Shown: positions 33,250-46,296, numbered from the stretch's first letter. The stretch is 64,000 bases of DNA from Acanthosoma haemorrhoidale (GCA_930367205.1 OV884014.1:73635104-73699103), one strand, 5' to 3'. Notes: generated by a model not told the origin, from the sequence alone. Numbers and translations are program-made.

Positions 33250-34369
33250 CGTGGTCAGATTGATGCTCAAAAAAAACAACCGCCGGGCGGCGATTCCAAT
33301 TTTCCTAACCAAGGAAAAGCTCCAAGGGAAACGGAAAAAGTTCGTAATTTCCTGTCGTGAATTTTAGGAAATTCAGAGAATGAACCATTAACACTCTCAC
33401 GTCGTTGAAGACACATCGTAAAAAATAATACGTTTGAGAAGGAACGTTAAACACAGTTTTAAACGTTAAATATCGTAGAGGTGAAATTTTTGGCCAAATG
33501 GACGATTCAAGTCTAAGATTGGTACAACTTAACCGTTCAGACGTTACCTCAACACTGACGAAAATGGGGCTTGGGTCCACAAGTTCCCCTACCAAAAGTC
33601 CAAAGTACCACGGTCCAAGGTACGGAATTCTCCTTTAGGTATTTCCCTTATTTCACATTTAACTTAGATTACAATTTAAATCTTATGAAATACAAATGAA
33701 CATAAATTACATAATCAAATTTTACATGAACGATCTAATAAATGACGATTTTTTTTTACAGTTTTTTACGTCAGTGACGAAAATAATAAATAATTAAATT
33801 TAACAAACAAATTAATTTTTTAAATAAAGATAAACAAATCATTATTCAATTTACTTTACTTTTTTAACAAAATAAAAACTTTATCTGGCCTTAACATACC
33901 GCCCACCAAATTTTCGTTGAAAATTTCAAAGGTTAACATGAATTTATTGTGGTCATGCCTTATTAGTTGGCCCATGTTTGTGGTAGCAATGGTGCCAATC
34001 TGGAAACAGCCCGCGTGTACTCTCCTTTTGGAGTTTTAACTTTTACAACTCCAACTATCCCACCTTTCCCAGGATAGAATTCAATTATTCGACCGGTGGG
34101 CCAATTTTGCACTGATACGTTGGGTTCTTTTAGTAAAACTAATGTTCCAACAGTCAAATCTGGCTTTGAGGAAGTCCACTTCGTCCGTTGTCTAACAATC
34201 TAATTAATGACGATTTTTTTTTTTTTTTTTTTTACAGTTTTTTACGTCAGTGACGAAAATAATAAATAATTAAATTTAACAAACAAATTAATTTTTTTAA
34301 TAAAGATAAAAAAATCATGATTCAATTTACTTTACTTTTTTAACAAAATAAAAACTTTATCTGGCCTTA
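33250..34369 (-). mobile_element. BEL/Pao remnant: LTR piece, pol tail, 3' LTR
   Basis: On the minus strand a polypurine-like GGTGGGCGGTA directly precedes TGTTAAGGCCAGATAAAG (LTR start at 33,896), just as GGTGGGCGGTA precedes TGTTGGGTCCC in the BEL elements at 40,813 and 60,938. A second copy of the first 160 or so LTR bases lies at 34,201-34,369 and abuts the last 300 bases of pol. The rest of the element is gone. The lower end of the LTR (about 33,250) is a guess. Confidence 0.65.
33963..34157 (-). pseudogene. BEL/Pao pol C-terminal (DUF5641) fragment
   Basis: Reads TVGTLVLLKEPNVSVQNWPT, then GRIIEFYPGKGGIVGVVKVK and TPKGEYTRAVSRLAPLLP. This is the conserved end of BEL/Pao polyproteins after the integrase. 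It is complete to its natural stop but has no upstream pol. Confidence 0.85.
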
Positions 34370-34870
34370 TCAACTATAATAACAAACAATTTAACTCTGT
34401 ATAATATACAAGAAACCTTTGTTGTAACATGTAACTATATAAAATCCAACTCATTTTGTATTAACATTAAGAATATTAGCAATGATTGCATATCTAACGC
34501 ATTGTATAATAACTTAGATAAACGTATCATCACAACTATTGCAATTTTCATTCAGTATTACAATTTTATAGATGTATATTTATCTTTTAATTTATCATAT
34601 GTATTCATTGTAAGCAATAGTACCTTACCTATACACTTACCCTTCTCCTCTATTATTAAGTTAGATACTAAGGAAATTATTTATGACCACATTGAGAAAC
34701 TAATGTATTGTCTATAAAACATGTTATTTCTTAATATGACCATCCTGCCCAGGAGTTCAGGAATTAAAAACGGGAGAACTTTTATAATGCTAAGAACAAG
34801 TTGCTTCATGACTTCATAGAAGTTACTGATGGTTCCTGTTATTTTTAAGTAAGCGAGTGTAAACCGGAAA
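34370..34870 (+). pseudogene. Second errantivirus env 3' fragment with LTR start
   Basis: A Cys- and Asn-rich frame (for example ETFVVTCNYIKSNSFC) leads to a stop at 34,717. After it, cctgcccaggagttcagga and TAAAAACGGGAGA match the env end and polypurine tract of the provirus (29,757-29,789). The following acttttataatgctaagaac matches the solo LTR start at 7,563. This is therefore the 3' end of a second, older errantivirus copy, joined to BEL debris on its left. Confidence 0.6.
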
Positions 34871-35303
34871 GAGGCAGACTGGACCGCTGTTTCGATCATC
34901 CCATCTGTATTGACGACCCATTGGCAGAAATACCGTATTGAATAGTTTTTTCAATTTACATGTTTAATTTAAAGGTTACATATACTTGTTTCATTTACTA
35001 TCCATTCGTATTTATACTTTATCAGCTGTTACATACTAATATCAATATAATAGCTGCCTCCTATGGGCAAGAATCCATCTCCTTTTTGTTTAGTATTTTT
35101 TTGCATCTCACTATTACAACCATGTTTAACACCTACAACTCTTTTTCTATTACTATCAGATGATGAAGAAATACATAATATATTGAAACGTGGTCCATGA
35201 ATGAACTTGGTAAAAACACAATAACTCTCTTGTATCAACCAAAGCCGATTCCCCAATAACATACTTTCAACTCATGGCTAACAGTTTAAAACGAATTTTT
35301 TTG

Positions 35304-36800
35304 GACTTGAGGTTTTTGGAGACACAGACCTAATAGTGCTGATCCAAGGTAGAGAGACTGTACATATTCCATTTGCCTGTTTGTATGTTTGGCGATAGGT
35401 GTCGTAAAAGTATTCCAATTGATTTAAATCTTAATCGCTTATTATTCTACATTATATATTAATTTACTCGTGGAACTGGGGTGTTCTTTTTTTTATTATT
35501 TCTAGCAACAGTAAGTTTCTTTAAATGCCAACTAACAAATTCAGAAATTGACTTATCTTATCTGCCTTTCGGTGAAAGGGTTTGGTTTTCCAGGAAACCC
35601 TCACCCACCCCAAAGAGGCAGCTTCACATATCAATTGCATACGGTCTGCTTCTTTGTCTTTGTACGGTCGTGTCTCAGTGGTAAGTGTTAACTTTTAACA
35701 TATTTTTGACGAAAATATATCAACCTAAGCTGATTTCCCAATCACATACTTTCAACTCATGGTGAAGTTGTTATGTTTAAAACATTTGTTTGTTATTTTT
35801 TGGACTTGAGGTTTTTGGAGACACAGACTTAATAGTGCTGATCCAAGGTAGAGAGACTGTACATATTCCATTTGCCTGTTTGTATGTTTGGCGATAGGTG
35901 TCGTAAAAGTATTCCAATGGATTTAAATCTTAATCGCTTATTATTCTACATTATATATTAATCTACTCGTGGAACTGGGGTGTTCTTTTTTTTATTATTT
36001 CTAGCAACAGTAAGTTTCTTTAAATGCCAACTAACAAATTCAGAAATTGACTTATCTTATCAGCCTTTCGGTGAAATGGTTTGGTTTTCCAGGAAACGCT
36101 CACCCCACCCCAAAGAGGCAGCTTCACATATCAATTGCATACGGTCTGCTTCTTTGTCTTTGTACGGTCGTGTCTCAGTGGTAAGTGTTAACTTTTAACA
36201 TATTTTTGACGAAAATATATCAAATTAAGCTGATTTCCCAATAACATACTTTCAACTCATGGTGAAGTTGTTAAGTTTAACCATTTATTTGTTATTTTTT
36301 GGACTTGAGGTTTTTGGAGACACAGACTTAATAGTGCTGATCCAAGGTAGAGAGACTGTACATATTCCATTTGCCTGTTTGTATGTTTGGCGATAGGTGT
36401 CGTAAAAGTATTCCAATGGATTTAAATCTTAATCGCTTATTATTCTACATTATATATTAATCTACTCGTGGAACTGGGGTGTTCTTTTTTTTATTATTTC
36501 TAGCAACAGTAAGTTTCTTTAAATGCCAACTAACAAATTCAGAAATTGGCTTATCTTATCTGCCTTTCGGTGAAAGGGTTTGGTTTTCCAGGAAACCCTC
36601 ACCCCACCCCAAAGAGGCAGCTTCACATATCAATTGCATATGGTCTGCTTTTTTGGTCGCGTCTCAGTGGTAAGTGTTAACTTTTAACATATTTTTGACG
36701 AAAATATATCAACCTAAGCTGATTTCCCAATCACCTACTTTCAACTCATGGTGAAGTTGTTTATTTTAAAACATTTGTTTGTTATTTTTTGACTTGCGAC
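35304..36800 (+). repeat. Three tandem 499-bp copies of an exon-like block
   Basis: The block starting ttggacttgaggtttttgga begins near 35,304, 35,799 and 36,298. Each copy holds the same 175-base interval between TTTCTAG and GTAAGTGTT, that is 35,506-35,680 in copy 1, with the others offset by about 499 bases. The interval looks like an exon by its splice signals. One frame is open through it in copy 1, but indels in a C/A run change the phase between copies, so coding is doubtful. Confidence 0.85.
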
Positions 36801-38819
36801 TTTTTGACTTGCGATTTTTTATTAATTATTTCCGTCAGTAATAGCCCTATGTAAATACATTTATTCACAAATTGTACTTTTAATAATAACAATATTGTTA
36901 CTTGCACTTGACAACTCTTTGTTTTACAGATAGAGTTGAGGTACTATTATCACATTAGCGAAAAAAAAAAGATTTAAGTTAACATGATATTACATAAATA
37001 AGTCTAATTATTTGAAAATCAGTTAAGTAAAATTAATCAGTTGTTATAGGTTCTTGTGAACAGTTTTTTTATAGCTTAATTGTTGGTCTTTCTTGATTAA
37101 AGTCCAGTTATTTACTCTTCCCCCTTCCATTCGACACGCTATTTTGTTAAATGTGTTAAAATAAAGATTATTTAGTTATTTACAATCACAAACAAATGAG
37201 TACTTGCATATAGGGCTCACTAATGAAAGAGTGTTTTTGGTCTTTTTACGGGTGTTTTACTGTGCTTGAAATGTTTTTCAAATAAATAACAATGTGGAAT
37301 TAATAGTCAACATCGAATATCATTTTAAAGAACGTTCCTGAATAATTTATTACTTATTATTGTACACGAAGTTTTTACGAACCTTTTTAGATTATACGTT
37401 ATTAGGTCTATGTGTCTGTTACAGTTTTATTATTGATCAAAAATAATCCTTAATAAGTTTGTGTCCCAGTCCGTTCAAGTTGGATGGTATTGCTAATTGT
37501 AATAGAGCTCGTTTTCGTTAAAATAAAATAAATTTGGTGAAGTCTGTATTAAATTCTAACTGATTATAGTTTGTCCTGTTATGTAGTTTACTGTCAAATA
37601 TTGTCATTCTATAGTGTAGGAGCTAAGTTTGAACTCTGTGTTGTTCGAACAGATATATGCTTTATGCAACTATTATACATTTGTCACTAGTATAATTCTG
37701 TTCTCAGATGGCAAAATGTTAGGTCATTTTTACTAAAAGTTCCGACAAAGGCTTTCACATTGAACCCATGCCACGCAGTGGTTGACATTCGACTTATTCC
37801 GGGAAAGAGCCAGTCAAGAATCCGATCTGTCAACCACAGAAAAATAGTTTTAATGCCATCTAAATCACAACGAAATTTTCGTTAAGATGGATACTTTGTT
37901 AAGTGTTTAACATAGATCTAAGCGGCAGAGTTGTGAGATGTCTATTCCGGTAAAAAACCTTTTGACTTATTTCCTTGTTACAAAATTTTTACAGAATTCA
38001 ATATAAATTCTACAAATGAATCTATTTACAATAAATAGGTCATTGTATTTCCTGTAGCTTGGCTACAATTTCTGATTATCCTACATTGCGATTTGTGCTT
38101 GTACAAAAGTATAATGATGCACATTATACACATTAATTTATTGGACATATTTAAAAGTGATGGGCTCACCTTATTTATCATAGAAAAAATTAAATTGTTT
38201 CTCACTATTTTAAACTAAATAAATTTCTGACGTTTAATCCAAATTAACAAAACCAGTTTGTTCTTAAGTTAATAATTTCTAATGATTAATTTAAAATATA
38301 ATAGAATATAATAGTTTGTATATTGTATAATAATATACTTCAAACTATATAACAATTTTTTTAATTTGATAATATATTAGGTTTTTGATATGTACTTATA
38401 ATTTTGTGTCCTTAATCTTTTTCATGGGCTTCTTCAGTCCATTATCCATGAGGAGCTAAAATCTTATCTTATCTTCAAATTATTTTAGAGAACTGATTGA
38501 TACACAAGGCAAAATGTTATTGATGCTTATCTAATGACTACAAATCCTTTCATTTTAAACGAACTTTCCTTCAGAAATATTTATTTTATTATTTAAAATT
38601 TTATCAGGAGTCTTGTCTTTGGGGGGGAAAAAAAATATGTCGTTTGCTTTCGGAAGATATCCTCAAATAAAATATTTTTTTAGCTTTTTTTGATTACAAA
38701 GGGAAATCGCGCCGAGAAAAAAAATGTGAGTGGCAATAATAATAATAATAATAGTGACTACACCTTTTTCCTTAAAAAAACATAAACATTATCGCAATTG
38801 AACGGCTACTTATCAATAG

Positions 38820-39650
38820 TGAAAACAGAATTATTTTTCCAATAACTTGTTTTTTTGTTTGCGCCTTTCAACCACTGTGGGGCATAGGAACAAGCCTTGA
38901 TACCTGCAGTTCAATCAATTCCCTTGAGTACGCCAGTTATGTACAGGTAGTTTAAGAATGGCTTATATTAAGTAGCCAAATAAATAAGCAAAAACAATTC
39001 ATAAAAAAAAACAATTAAATATTGCAGAAGTGGACATGTGGGGTAAGCCCTGTTACAATAATTTATCATTATTATTCACGTCATTTTAAATATTTCGTTT
39101 AATATAAAAGATATTAATGTGATTAGATATTGTCTTTTGGAATTATCTCTAAAAGATTTTCTCAAACAATAGTTGAAGCATTTACTGTCGTTCAAGGATG
39201 ATCAACCTGGCTAATGGCTTTATCAATAAAAAGGCATTAATGAAATGAGCCCAAGAAAACATTTTGAGGGTACTTGGAAGGACTGTAAATTTAGTGGTGG
39301 CTGGAGGAGAGGGAAAATCTTTAAAAAAAAAATACCAGGAATCAAAATACTCAGAATTTTCTAGTACAGATGTGGATGCATTCCAAAAATAGGACATGGG
39401 AGCACCCCCCTATAGCTCAGTGGAATACACCAAGTACAGAAATAGTTTTCAATCTAGAATACTTCAATAAATAAGTTATTAATAATAAGTTACAACAATC
39501 ATCACTATTGTTAATATCATATACTGCTTGCTGTCTTACTTTTTGTGTAGAAATAAAAAAAGTTTCTATTCTTAGACATTGTACACGAATAATAGCAAAA
39601 ATGTACAAATAGATATGTGTAGCTGTAAAAAATAATTACTGCGCTGTGGC
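38820..39650. other. 830-base segment present in R2 and R3 but absent from R1
   Basis: R1 joins its two sides near 6,579. The segment has small minus-strand open frames (39,182-39,397; 39,417-39,608), identical in R3, with no recognised domain. No inverted termini or clear target duplication found. Confidence 0.6.
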
Positions 39651-40314
39651 CAGCTTACAAAGGGACCATAATATTGTAGAAAAAAAACTCAATACAATTG
39701 CTAACGGTTGTAACTAAGATCGTAAGGAAAAGTTCAGTGATTATAACTCACACAATGGAAGTGAGAGGGGATGGTTACTAAGATAAATTAAATGAAGAAA
39801 AGAAATTAATGAAGGAAAAATTTAGATTTAAAGACTAAGAGTTGTTTGAGAATACTGATATGAATACTGTGGAAGAAGGGGCTAGTAAAATTACGTCGCT
39901 GAAGAACTTCTGTCCCTTGCAAATTACCGGCTGTGAAATTCAGCAAAAAAGTTCAAGAATGGGTGCCCGCATTTTCCAAGAAAAACAACAAAAAACAAAA
40001 GGAAAAGAAAAAAAAAACTATTGGTTATCTAGAGAGAGAAAAAAAACAAAAAACAAGATTGTGTACACAAAATATAATCGAGGAAAGATTATACAAAAAA
40101 ACTAAAATTATAAAATGGCAATACATATGTAATGAACATTAAAAGTACACTTTTTTTTTTCAAAATCGAATATATAAACAAAAAAAAGTAATGTTAGCAA
40201 CTGGGTTAGTAATCTAAAAATAAAATAAGAAACATAGATAACAAAAATATAAATGTCTTTTCGCTTTAATAAAAATAAAAATTAATTAAATTCTATATTT
40301 ACTAAATTTAATAA

Positions 40315-40813
40315 TGTCAATCACCAAAAGTCAATAGCCTTCTATTCTTGCAAGTAGAAGGATGGTGTGAGCTGAATCTGGAGATAGTTGGTGTGTGTAA
40401 TAGCAAAATAACCTCTTACCGGTGATCCCAAAGTGGAGAAGAAAAATTTCTTCGCGATGATCACTATCCAAACAATTGGTAGCGTGGGAGGGGTGGTGGA
40501 TATCCAGTGTACAGTCAGCGATGAAGAAGTAGTTTGAATGTGGGGTCATCATCAATCAAAAAATTTCTGAGGGTCCTTCTTCATTCGCAAATCTCATGGA
40601 ACTGAGCCCGTAATTCTGACGATCGGAGTTGATCCGCAATGCCAATACAAAGTCGATGCTGATCTCATCACTTGCTTAGATGTAAACAACCTTAATTCCT
40701 AATTATACATCTCAATACAACAAAATATTACAATCTTGGTTTTTCTTTTAACAAATAAATAAAATTAATTGTTATAATTACGTGAGTGAAAAAAAAATAG
40801 TTGGGACCCAACA
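40315..40813 (-). repeat. 3' LTR of the R2 BEL/Pao element
   Basis: Begins (minus strand) TGTTGGGTCCCAACTA directly after the polypurine tract at 40,813. The far end near 40,315 is inferred from a TG on the plus strand and is uncertain because no 5' LTR is available for comparison. Confidence 0.55.
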
Positions 40814-40905
40814 TACCGCCCACCAAATTTGCGTAGTAAATTTCCAGGTAGATCAACCCACTATGGAGGTAACAATGGAGCTAGGCGTGAAACAGAACGG
40901 GTATA

Positions 40906-43900
40906 CTAGTTTGTAGAGGTTTTCACCTTTACTACCCTGACAATCCCGTCTTGTCCAGGAAAAACTTCTTTAATGCGCCCTACAGGCCAACTGAGGGGAG
41001 GTACATTAGGGTCAATAAGAAGCACCAGAGTGCCGATATTTACATTTGCCGATTCAGTAGTCCATTTACTACGTTGTTGTAGGCAATGTAAGTAGTCCTG
41101 TCGCCATTGATGCCAAATATTGCAGCGATGAATGAGATTCCATCTCGAGATTGGATGGTGCGATGGCTCGATTGACTCTGGTTCTGGCAGAGCAACTAGA
41201 GGGGCACCAATCAGGAAGTGACCCGGCGTCAAGACATCCAAGTCTTCTGGTGATGACGACATAGGATGCATGGGGCGAGAATTCAAAATCGCTTCTATGC
41301 GATTTGCAATGGTGGAGAGTTCTTCAAATGTAAGGGGTTGGCAATCCATTACTCTCCTAAGGTGGTACTTAAACGACTTCACACCAGCATCCCACAAACC
41401 ACCGAAATGAGGTGCGAATGGAGGGATAAAACTCCATTTCATTTCTCGATTGAAGAAGTAGGTTTGGATGTCCTTTTTCAGAGAGTAGGCATTCCAGCAG
41501 GAGTATAGTTCTTTTAAATGTCATGACGCTCCTACAAAATTTGTTCCATTATCGGAGAACATTCTGCTGGGTAGTCCTCTTCGAGCTATAAATCTGTCTA
41601 AACAGGCTAAGAAAGCTACTGTGTTCAATTGCGACACGATCTCAATGTGCTACGCCTTTGTGCTCATGCACACAAATAAGCAGGCATACGCTTTGCCAAG
41701 GGCAGCCTTACGGCGAGAGGATTCACGGATTGAGAATGGACCAGCGAAATCAATCCCGACATTCATAAAGGGTCGGCCTTGCTCGAATCTTGACATTGGC
41801 AAATTTCCCATGTAAGGTCTTACTTTTAGGCGATGGCATTTCAAACATCAGTGAATTCGAGTGCGTATCAGACGTCTTGCTGAAATAATCCAATAATGAT
41901 GACATAATATTGAATGGAGGAGCTGATGCCCAGCATGTAAATAAACAATATAGTAGTGGTCGACAAGTAGTTCCACAAAATGTGATTTAGAGGGTAACAA
42001 CACGGGATGTTTAGCATCATAATTTATAGGGGCATTACTGAGGCGACCGCCCACCCTGTACACTCCACGAGAATCAATGAAAACGGATAATGATTTTAGC
42101 GATGTTATAAGAGAAGGTTTGGAGCTTACAGAGGGGAAATGATGTCTTTGAACTATTTTCACCAAGGTGTGAGTAGCTTGACGAAGTTCCTCTAAGCTTA
42201 ATTGACCTTTTCTCTTGGTTGAATGAGGGTGAGAATTTACGATAAAGCGTTGGACATATGCAAGTACCCTAATTAATTTGGAATAGGATGAGAATTTTTC
42301 AATAACTTAAATAAAGACGATGCATTGGTTGTGGTAGCCAAGATAGTACAAACTGGTTTTGTCTCAGGTAAGTCTGAAAAATTTGATGATTTTGTTGGCT
42401 TAGTTAATGGTTATTCCAACAATAGTTTCTTCATCCAGTCAGGTCCCTTCCACCAAACTGAATGATTGACCAAGTCTGACGGAGAAGTTCCCCGAGGCGC
42501 AATGTCGGCGGCATTATCTTCTGAACGAATGTGATGCCAATTAGGGAGAAAAGAGTTATCTAAAATTTTCACTATTCGATTGGCCACGAATGTTTTCAGT
42601 TGATGAGCAGGTGTATTTAACCACGATAAAACGGTGGAAGAATCAGACAACAAGAAAATAGAGGTTGGTTTTAATCGTTGTATAATGAGTTGAACAGATC
42701 GCAAAAGGTTGACAAGAAGTAGAGCAGCGGATAGTTCAAGCCTTGGAATTGAGAGGGTTTTCAATGGAGCTAATCGGGTTTTAGCGATCATCAGATGGGT
42801 GTCTACCCCTTACCCTTTCCAATTGATCCTGAGAACGAATATAGAAAACTGCCGCATAACCTAAAGAAGATGCGTCAGCGAATCCCACAACTGACATGTC
42901 TGCTGGGGAGCGTGGTTTAAGACCACGGGGAATCTTAATAGCTTTTAACTGCGCCAGATCTTTAAAAAGTATTTTCCAGGACTTGGAAATAGCAGGTGGA
43001 ATTGGGTCATCCCAATCGAGTTTCTTTGACCATAATAGTTGAAGAATCGCCTTTGCTTTGAAGATAACTGGGGCGCAATATCCTAAAGGATCATACATCC
43101 TGGCAATAGTTAAAAGGATGCCTCGTTTAGTTAAAACCAAATCTCTTGAGTGTATTCGATAGGTAAAATTATCCTGTTGAGGATCCCACTGCATTCCGAG
43201 TATTTTCACCACGTAATCTTCCAAACTAGATAAGGAGATCATGGGTTTCAGCTCATTCACCAAAACTGGTTCTAAGAGCTCCATTGCATTGCTGCACCAC
43301 TTTTTCAATTGAAAACCTCCTCGACTCATCAAGGCTACGAATTCTCTTTGAAGTGTCTGTGCCTCTTCCAACGTATCAGCAACAGTCAATAAATCGTCAT
43401 CATACATTTCCTTTAACAATGCTCGAGACGCATTAGGAAACTTGTTTCCATCATCTGCTACGAGTTGTTGTATTACTCAAATTGCTAAAAAGGGAGATCA
43501 TGAAAGTCCGAACGGTAAACAGTTAAATTTGAATTCAGCTAGGTGATCGAAACTTTCAGCTCTAAAAAATAAATGAAGATAGGAACGATCCTTTGGATTT
43601 GACAGATATCGGCTCTTTGCTATTTGTGGTAATCGAAATTTCAACAATACATCTGTGATCTCAGGTTGTAGTTTAGGACCACAAAGTAGGTAGTCATTGA
43701 GGGATCCATTAACGGTAGTAGCCGAACCATCAAAAACTATACGCAATTTAGTACTTGTGCTCTTTTTTAATACACAGTGGTGCGGAAGAAAATATTTCCC
43801 CGTTTGAGAACTGGGCGATAAATAACATTTTTTTAAATATTCTTCGAAAACCTTTCCATATTCCAATTTTAGGGATGGCTCTCGTTCAAATTTCGTTTCC

Positions 43901-44309
43901 AGGTTTTTAAAACGTTTTAAGGCCATGAACCTGAAGCTTTTTAAGTTGAGAGGTTGCGTTTTAAAGGGTAAACGGACCATGTATCTACCGGAGGGTTTTC
44001 GAGAGTGCTTCCTTTTAAAATGATCCTCACTTTTTATATCAAGTGGATTTCTTCTCGGAACATCATTTATTTCCTCGACTTCCCAAAAACGAGTCATCAC
44101 CTGAGTTAACTCCTGAAGTTCAGATGAAGGTGTAGAATTAGCGAGCAAGGTAGTGCTGCAGAGAAATGGATTTGCCGTTGTAATGGGTCCTAATAAAATC
44201 CAACCAAGTGTGGTTTTTATGGCATTGGGAAATCCATGAGCTGATTTTACTACCTCTCCTTCCAAGATTCCCCCAAATAGATCAGCACCAACAAGAAATT
44301 CTATGGGCC
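40906..44309 (-). pseudogene. BEL/Pao pol, R2 copy, several stops and frameshifts
   Basis: Segments in order on the minus strand are as follows. 44,309-43,498: protease end (I-E-F-L-V-G-A-D-L-F-G-G) and RT start (LRIVFDGSATTVNGSLNDYL). 43,497-42,781: RT, with two in-frame TGA codons and a loop lost before the M-Y-D-D-D-L-L catalytic motif. 42,791-42,411: RNase H (APLKTLSIPRLEL, SDSSTVLSWL) in another phase, ending in a private TAA. 42,165-41,848: integrase H-H-C-C, with a TGA before C-L-K-C. 41,844-41,520: integrase core (VGIDFAGPFSIRESSRRKAA; later S-D-N-G-T-N-F) with TAG and TGA. 41,442-40,906: PFAPHFGGLWDAGVKSFKYH and the pol end with an early TAG. Confidence 0.88.
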
Positions 44310-44655
44310 CTTAATTAATTAAAGAAAACTACTACATAAAAAATCTAAAAAAATTGATAAAGAGGTTCATTAAAACCTGTCATGAATGTCAAATCAGTAA
44401 GTCATCACCATGTGAAAAAACACAATTAGGTATCATTAGATCAGAACGTCCACTGGACTTTCTCTGGGACCTTTCCCAACAGGACAATTTAGATACAAAT
44501 ACATATTGATAATCATAGACAATTATACAAAATTGTACTCAACAACTAAAGGGAATTTAAGAGAGACAAAAAAGAAAGTACTCCAATATATAGAACACAC
44601 CAATGAGATTGGTCAGATTAACAAAGTTCTAACAGATAATGCGACCACTTTTACC
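44310..44655 (+). pseudogene. Gypsy/errantivirus integrase fragment
   Basis: The plus strand reads RFIKTCHECQISKSSPCEKT (the C-x-x-C half of the integrase zinc finger) and then, from 44,503, LIIIDNYTKLYSTTKGNLRE and VLTDNATTFTI, which are the D and second-D regions of a gypsy-class integrase core. Indels near 44,460-44,500 break the frame. The piece ends where unit B starts. It could come from the same family as the provirus at 25.5-30 kb, whose pol is missing; that cannot be tested inside this window. Confidence 0.75.
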
Positions 44656-45053
44656 ATCTGTAAATGTCCACTGCTATCATCTCAATCCTTCCTCTCTTCT
44701 TCCATCTACTGTCCTTTCATCTGCTTGTCTCATGGGATGATCCAAAAAAGAACAAGACCCACCTTGTCTCCTGGCTCATCAAAACGAACAAGGGCACTTC
44801 CCGCTCTCTCTCATCGTTTTTATCTCGTCTGTTGCCTTCTTGATTTTTTTAACTTTCTTATTTTCCAATGCAAGTTGTCTCAGATATTATTAACTTTTCT
44901 TATTTTAAAGTTAACAAATCCAATATTAAAATATTTATATTTAATTATTGATATTATTTATATGATAAAATTATTTATAGTATAGTATTAATTAGATATA
45001 ACAGCAACAAAGAATGTTCATCCCTTCATCATAGCCATCCAGTTTACCGCCCT

Positions 45054-46251
45054 TTCATTTGAGTTTTACTTCCTAAATCCAGTTTGTTTTTTGTCTACAA
45101 AAATTTGAATAATGTATTAAACATCATCTCCATTCTCATCCTTATTAATATTTATTTTTCTGAGGGTACAAGAGTTATTTAATATTTAACAAGTTTTTAT
45201 CATTTTCTAGTCAATTTGAGTTAAAAACACTTTTTTTGTTACATGCATTAAGGGTCAGTTGTAAGGTTCTCTTAGACTTCAAGAGGGGTTTGGGTTTGGG
45301 TTTCAATAGGTAAACCACCAAAACAAAATAACCTTCCTAAGATAAACATATCTAACAGAATCACAAACACTTGAACTTTAGTTTTTTCGGGCGCCAATTG
45401 TTATGTTTATTATCTGAGGTTAGATTAGATATAACAAAACTTTCTTTAACTCTTTAATAAACCAGTCAGCGATAAATTACAATGTTATTAACAAATTTGA
45501 TTTACCTTACTATTATTTACAGAATGATTAACATTTAGTCCTTTTTTTCTAGCTTCATTCACTGAGACTACCACATGGTCAGTAAAATTCATTGCTATCA
45601 CCTCAAACTTCCTCTCTTAATAAAATCCTTCTTCCTTCAATACTTCACCCATTTGTCCAATCACCACTCAACAAAATTCTTCAAGGTTCACAAATTCACT
45701 CTCCTCATTCACCGCACAAACAAAAGAATCTTCATCCAACACATCTCCCTGGATAACCAGCTGAACAACCTCCTTTCCATCTTGTTTTCCAAGCACCCCC
45801 TCCTTTTCCATGGCTCATTTGCCCCGCCCTTTTATGCCTGCTAATTTCAAATTTAAATCAAAGGCAAAGCATCTAACCATTACAACAATATGAACAAAAT
45901 TTATAATCCTGTTGGCGGTCTATCCTGATTTAAAATTTTAGACCCCTTACACAGTCCATATGTTAGACTCAAGTTAAATTACTTCTCTAGGTAAATATAA
46001 TAAAGTTGCTGTTCCTATAATCTATTCATTAGATTAATAATTGATTCTTTTGTCAGCTGAAAATGTATATCATTACTCAAAATGTTGCTATTGAGAGCAT
46101 TAGCGTCTTGAGGGCTATTATCCGTCACTGAATGTTTTTGTAGCTGAGTGTATGAGTGATTGAGTGACTGATGCTACCTATTTCTGACTCCAATATTTCC
46201 GCCAATAAACATTCAATAGTAAATCTAAAATTATTTAATATCATATTGCAG
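45054..46251 (+). other. ANK-B upstream region with splice acceptor
   Basis: Nearly identical to 11,725-12,919. Ends in tcatattgcag, 45 bases before the ANK-B ATG. The promoter is not identified. Confidence 0.5.
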
Positions 46252-46296
46252 GGACCTGAACGAGATAAAACGGAAGGATAATACTTTGATTTAACA

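Larger units (their letters stand above)
34973..44309. repeat. Unit R, copy R2
   Basis: Aligned with R1 (3,684-6,790) up to about 39,850 and with R3 (56,703-64,000) from 36,570 onwards. The offset to R3 is 20,124 bases within pol. R2 adds three tandem 499-bp blocks, an 830-base segment (38,820-39,650) and a BEL/Pao element. It ends at 44,309, where unrelated gypsy integrase sequence begins. Confidence 0.88.
40315..44309 (-). mobile_element. BEL/Pao LTR retrotransposon, copy in R2, 5'-truncated
   Basis: Reading on the minus strand: aspartic-protease end, RT, RNase H, integrase zinc-binding and core domains, DUF5641, polypurine tract, and the 3' LTR (about 40,315-40,813). The 5' part (5' LTR, gag, most of the protease) is missing because the element is cut at 44,309. 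Its stops and frameshifts are largely shared with the R3 copy, so it was dead before the unit was duplicated. Confidence 0.88.

Noticed and set aside
35481..35684. Signal-peptide-like small protein repeated three times (F-F-F-L-L-F-L-A-T-V-S-F-F start)
   Set aside because: The hydrophobic start is the polypyrimidine tract translated, there is no ATG, and indels change the C-terminal frame between copies.
39405..39440. tRNA-like string (ctatagctcagtgg)
   Set aside because: It resembles a tRNA D-arm start, but no matching acceptor, anticodon or T-arm follows, in either R2 or R3.
44506..44985. A 159-residue plus-strand ORF as a gene
   Set aside because: Only its first 50 residues are integrase; the rest reads through the U repeat of unit B. 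It is a chance fusion.
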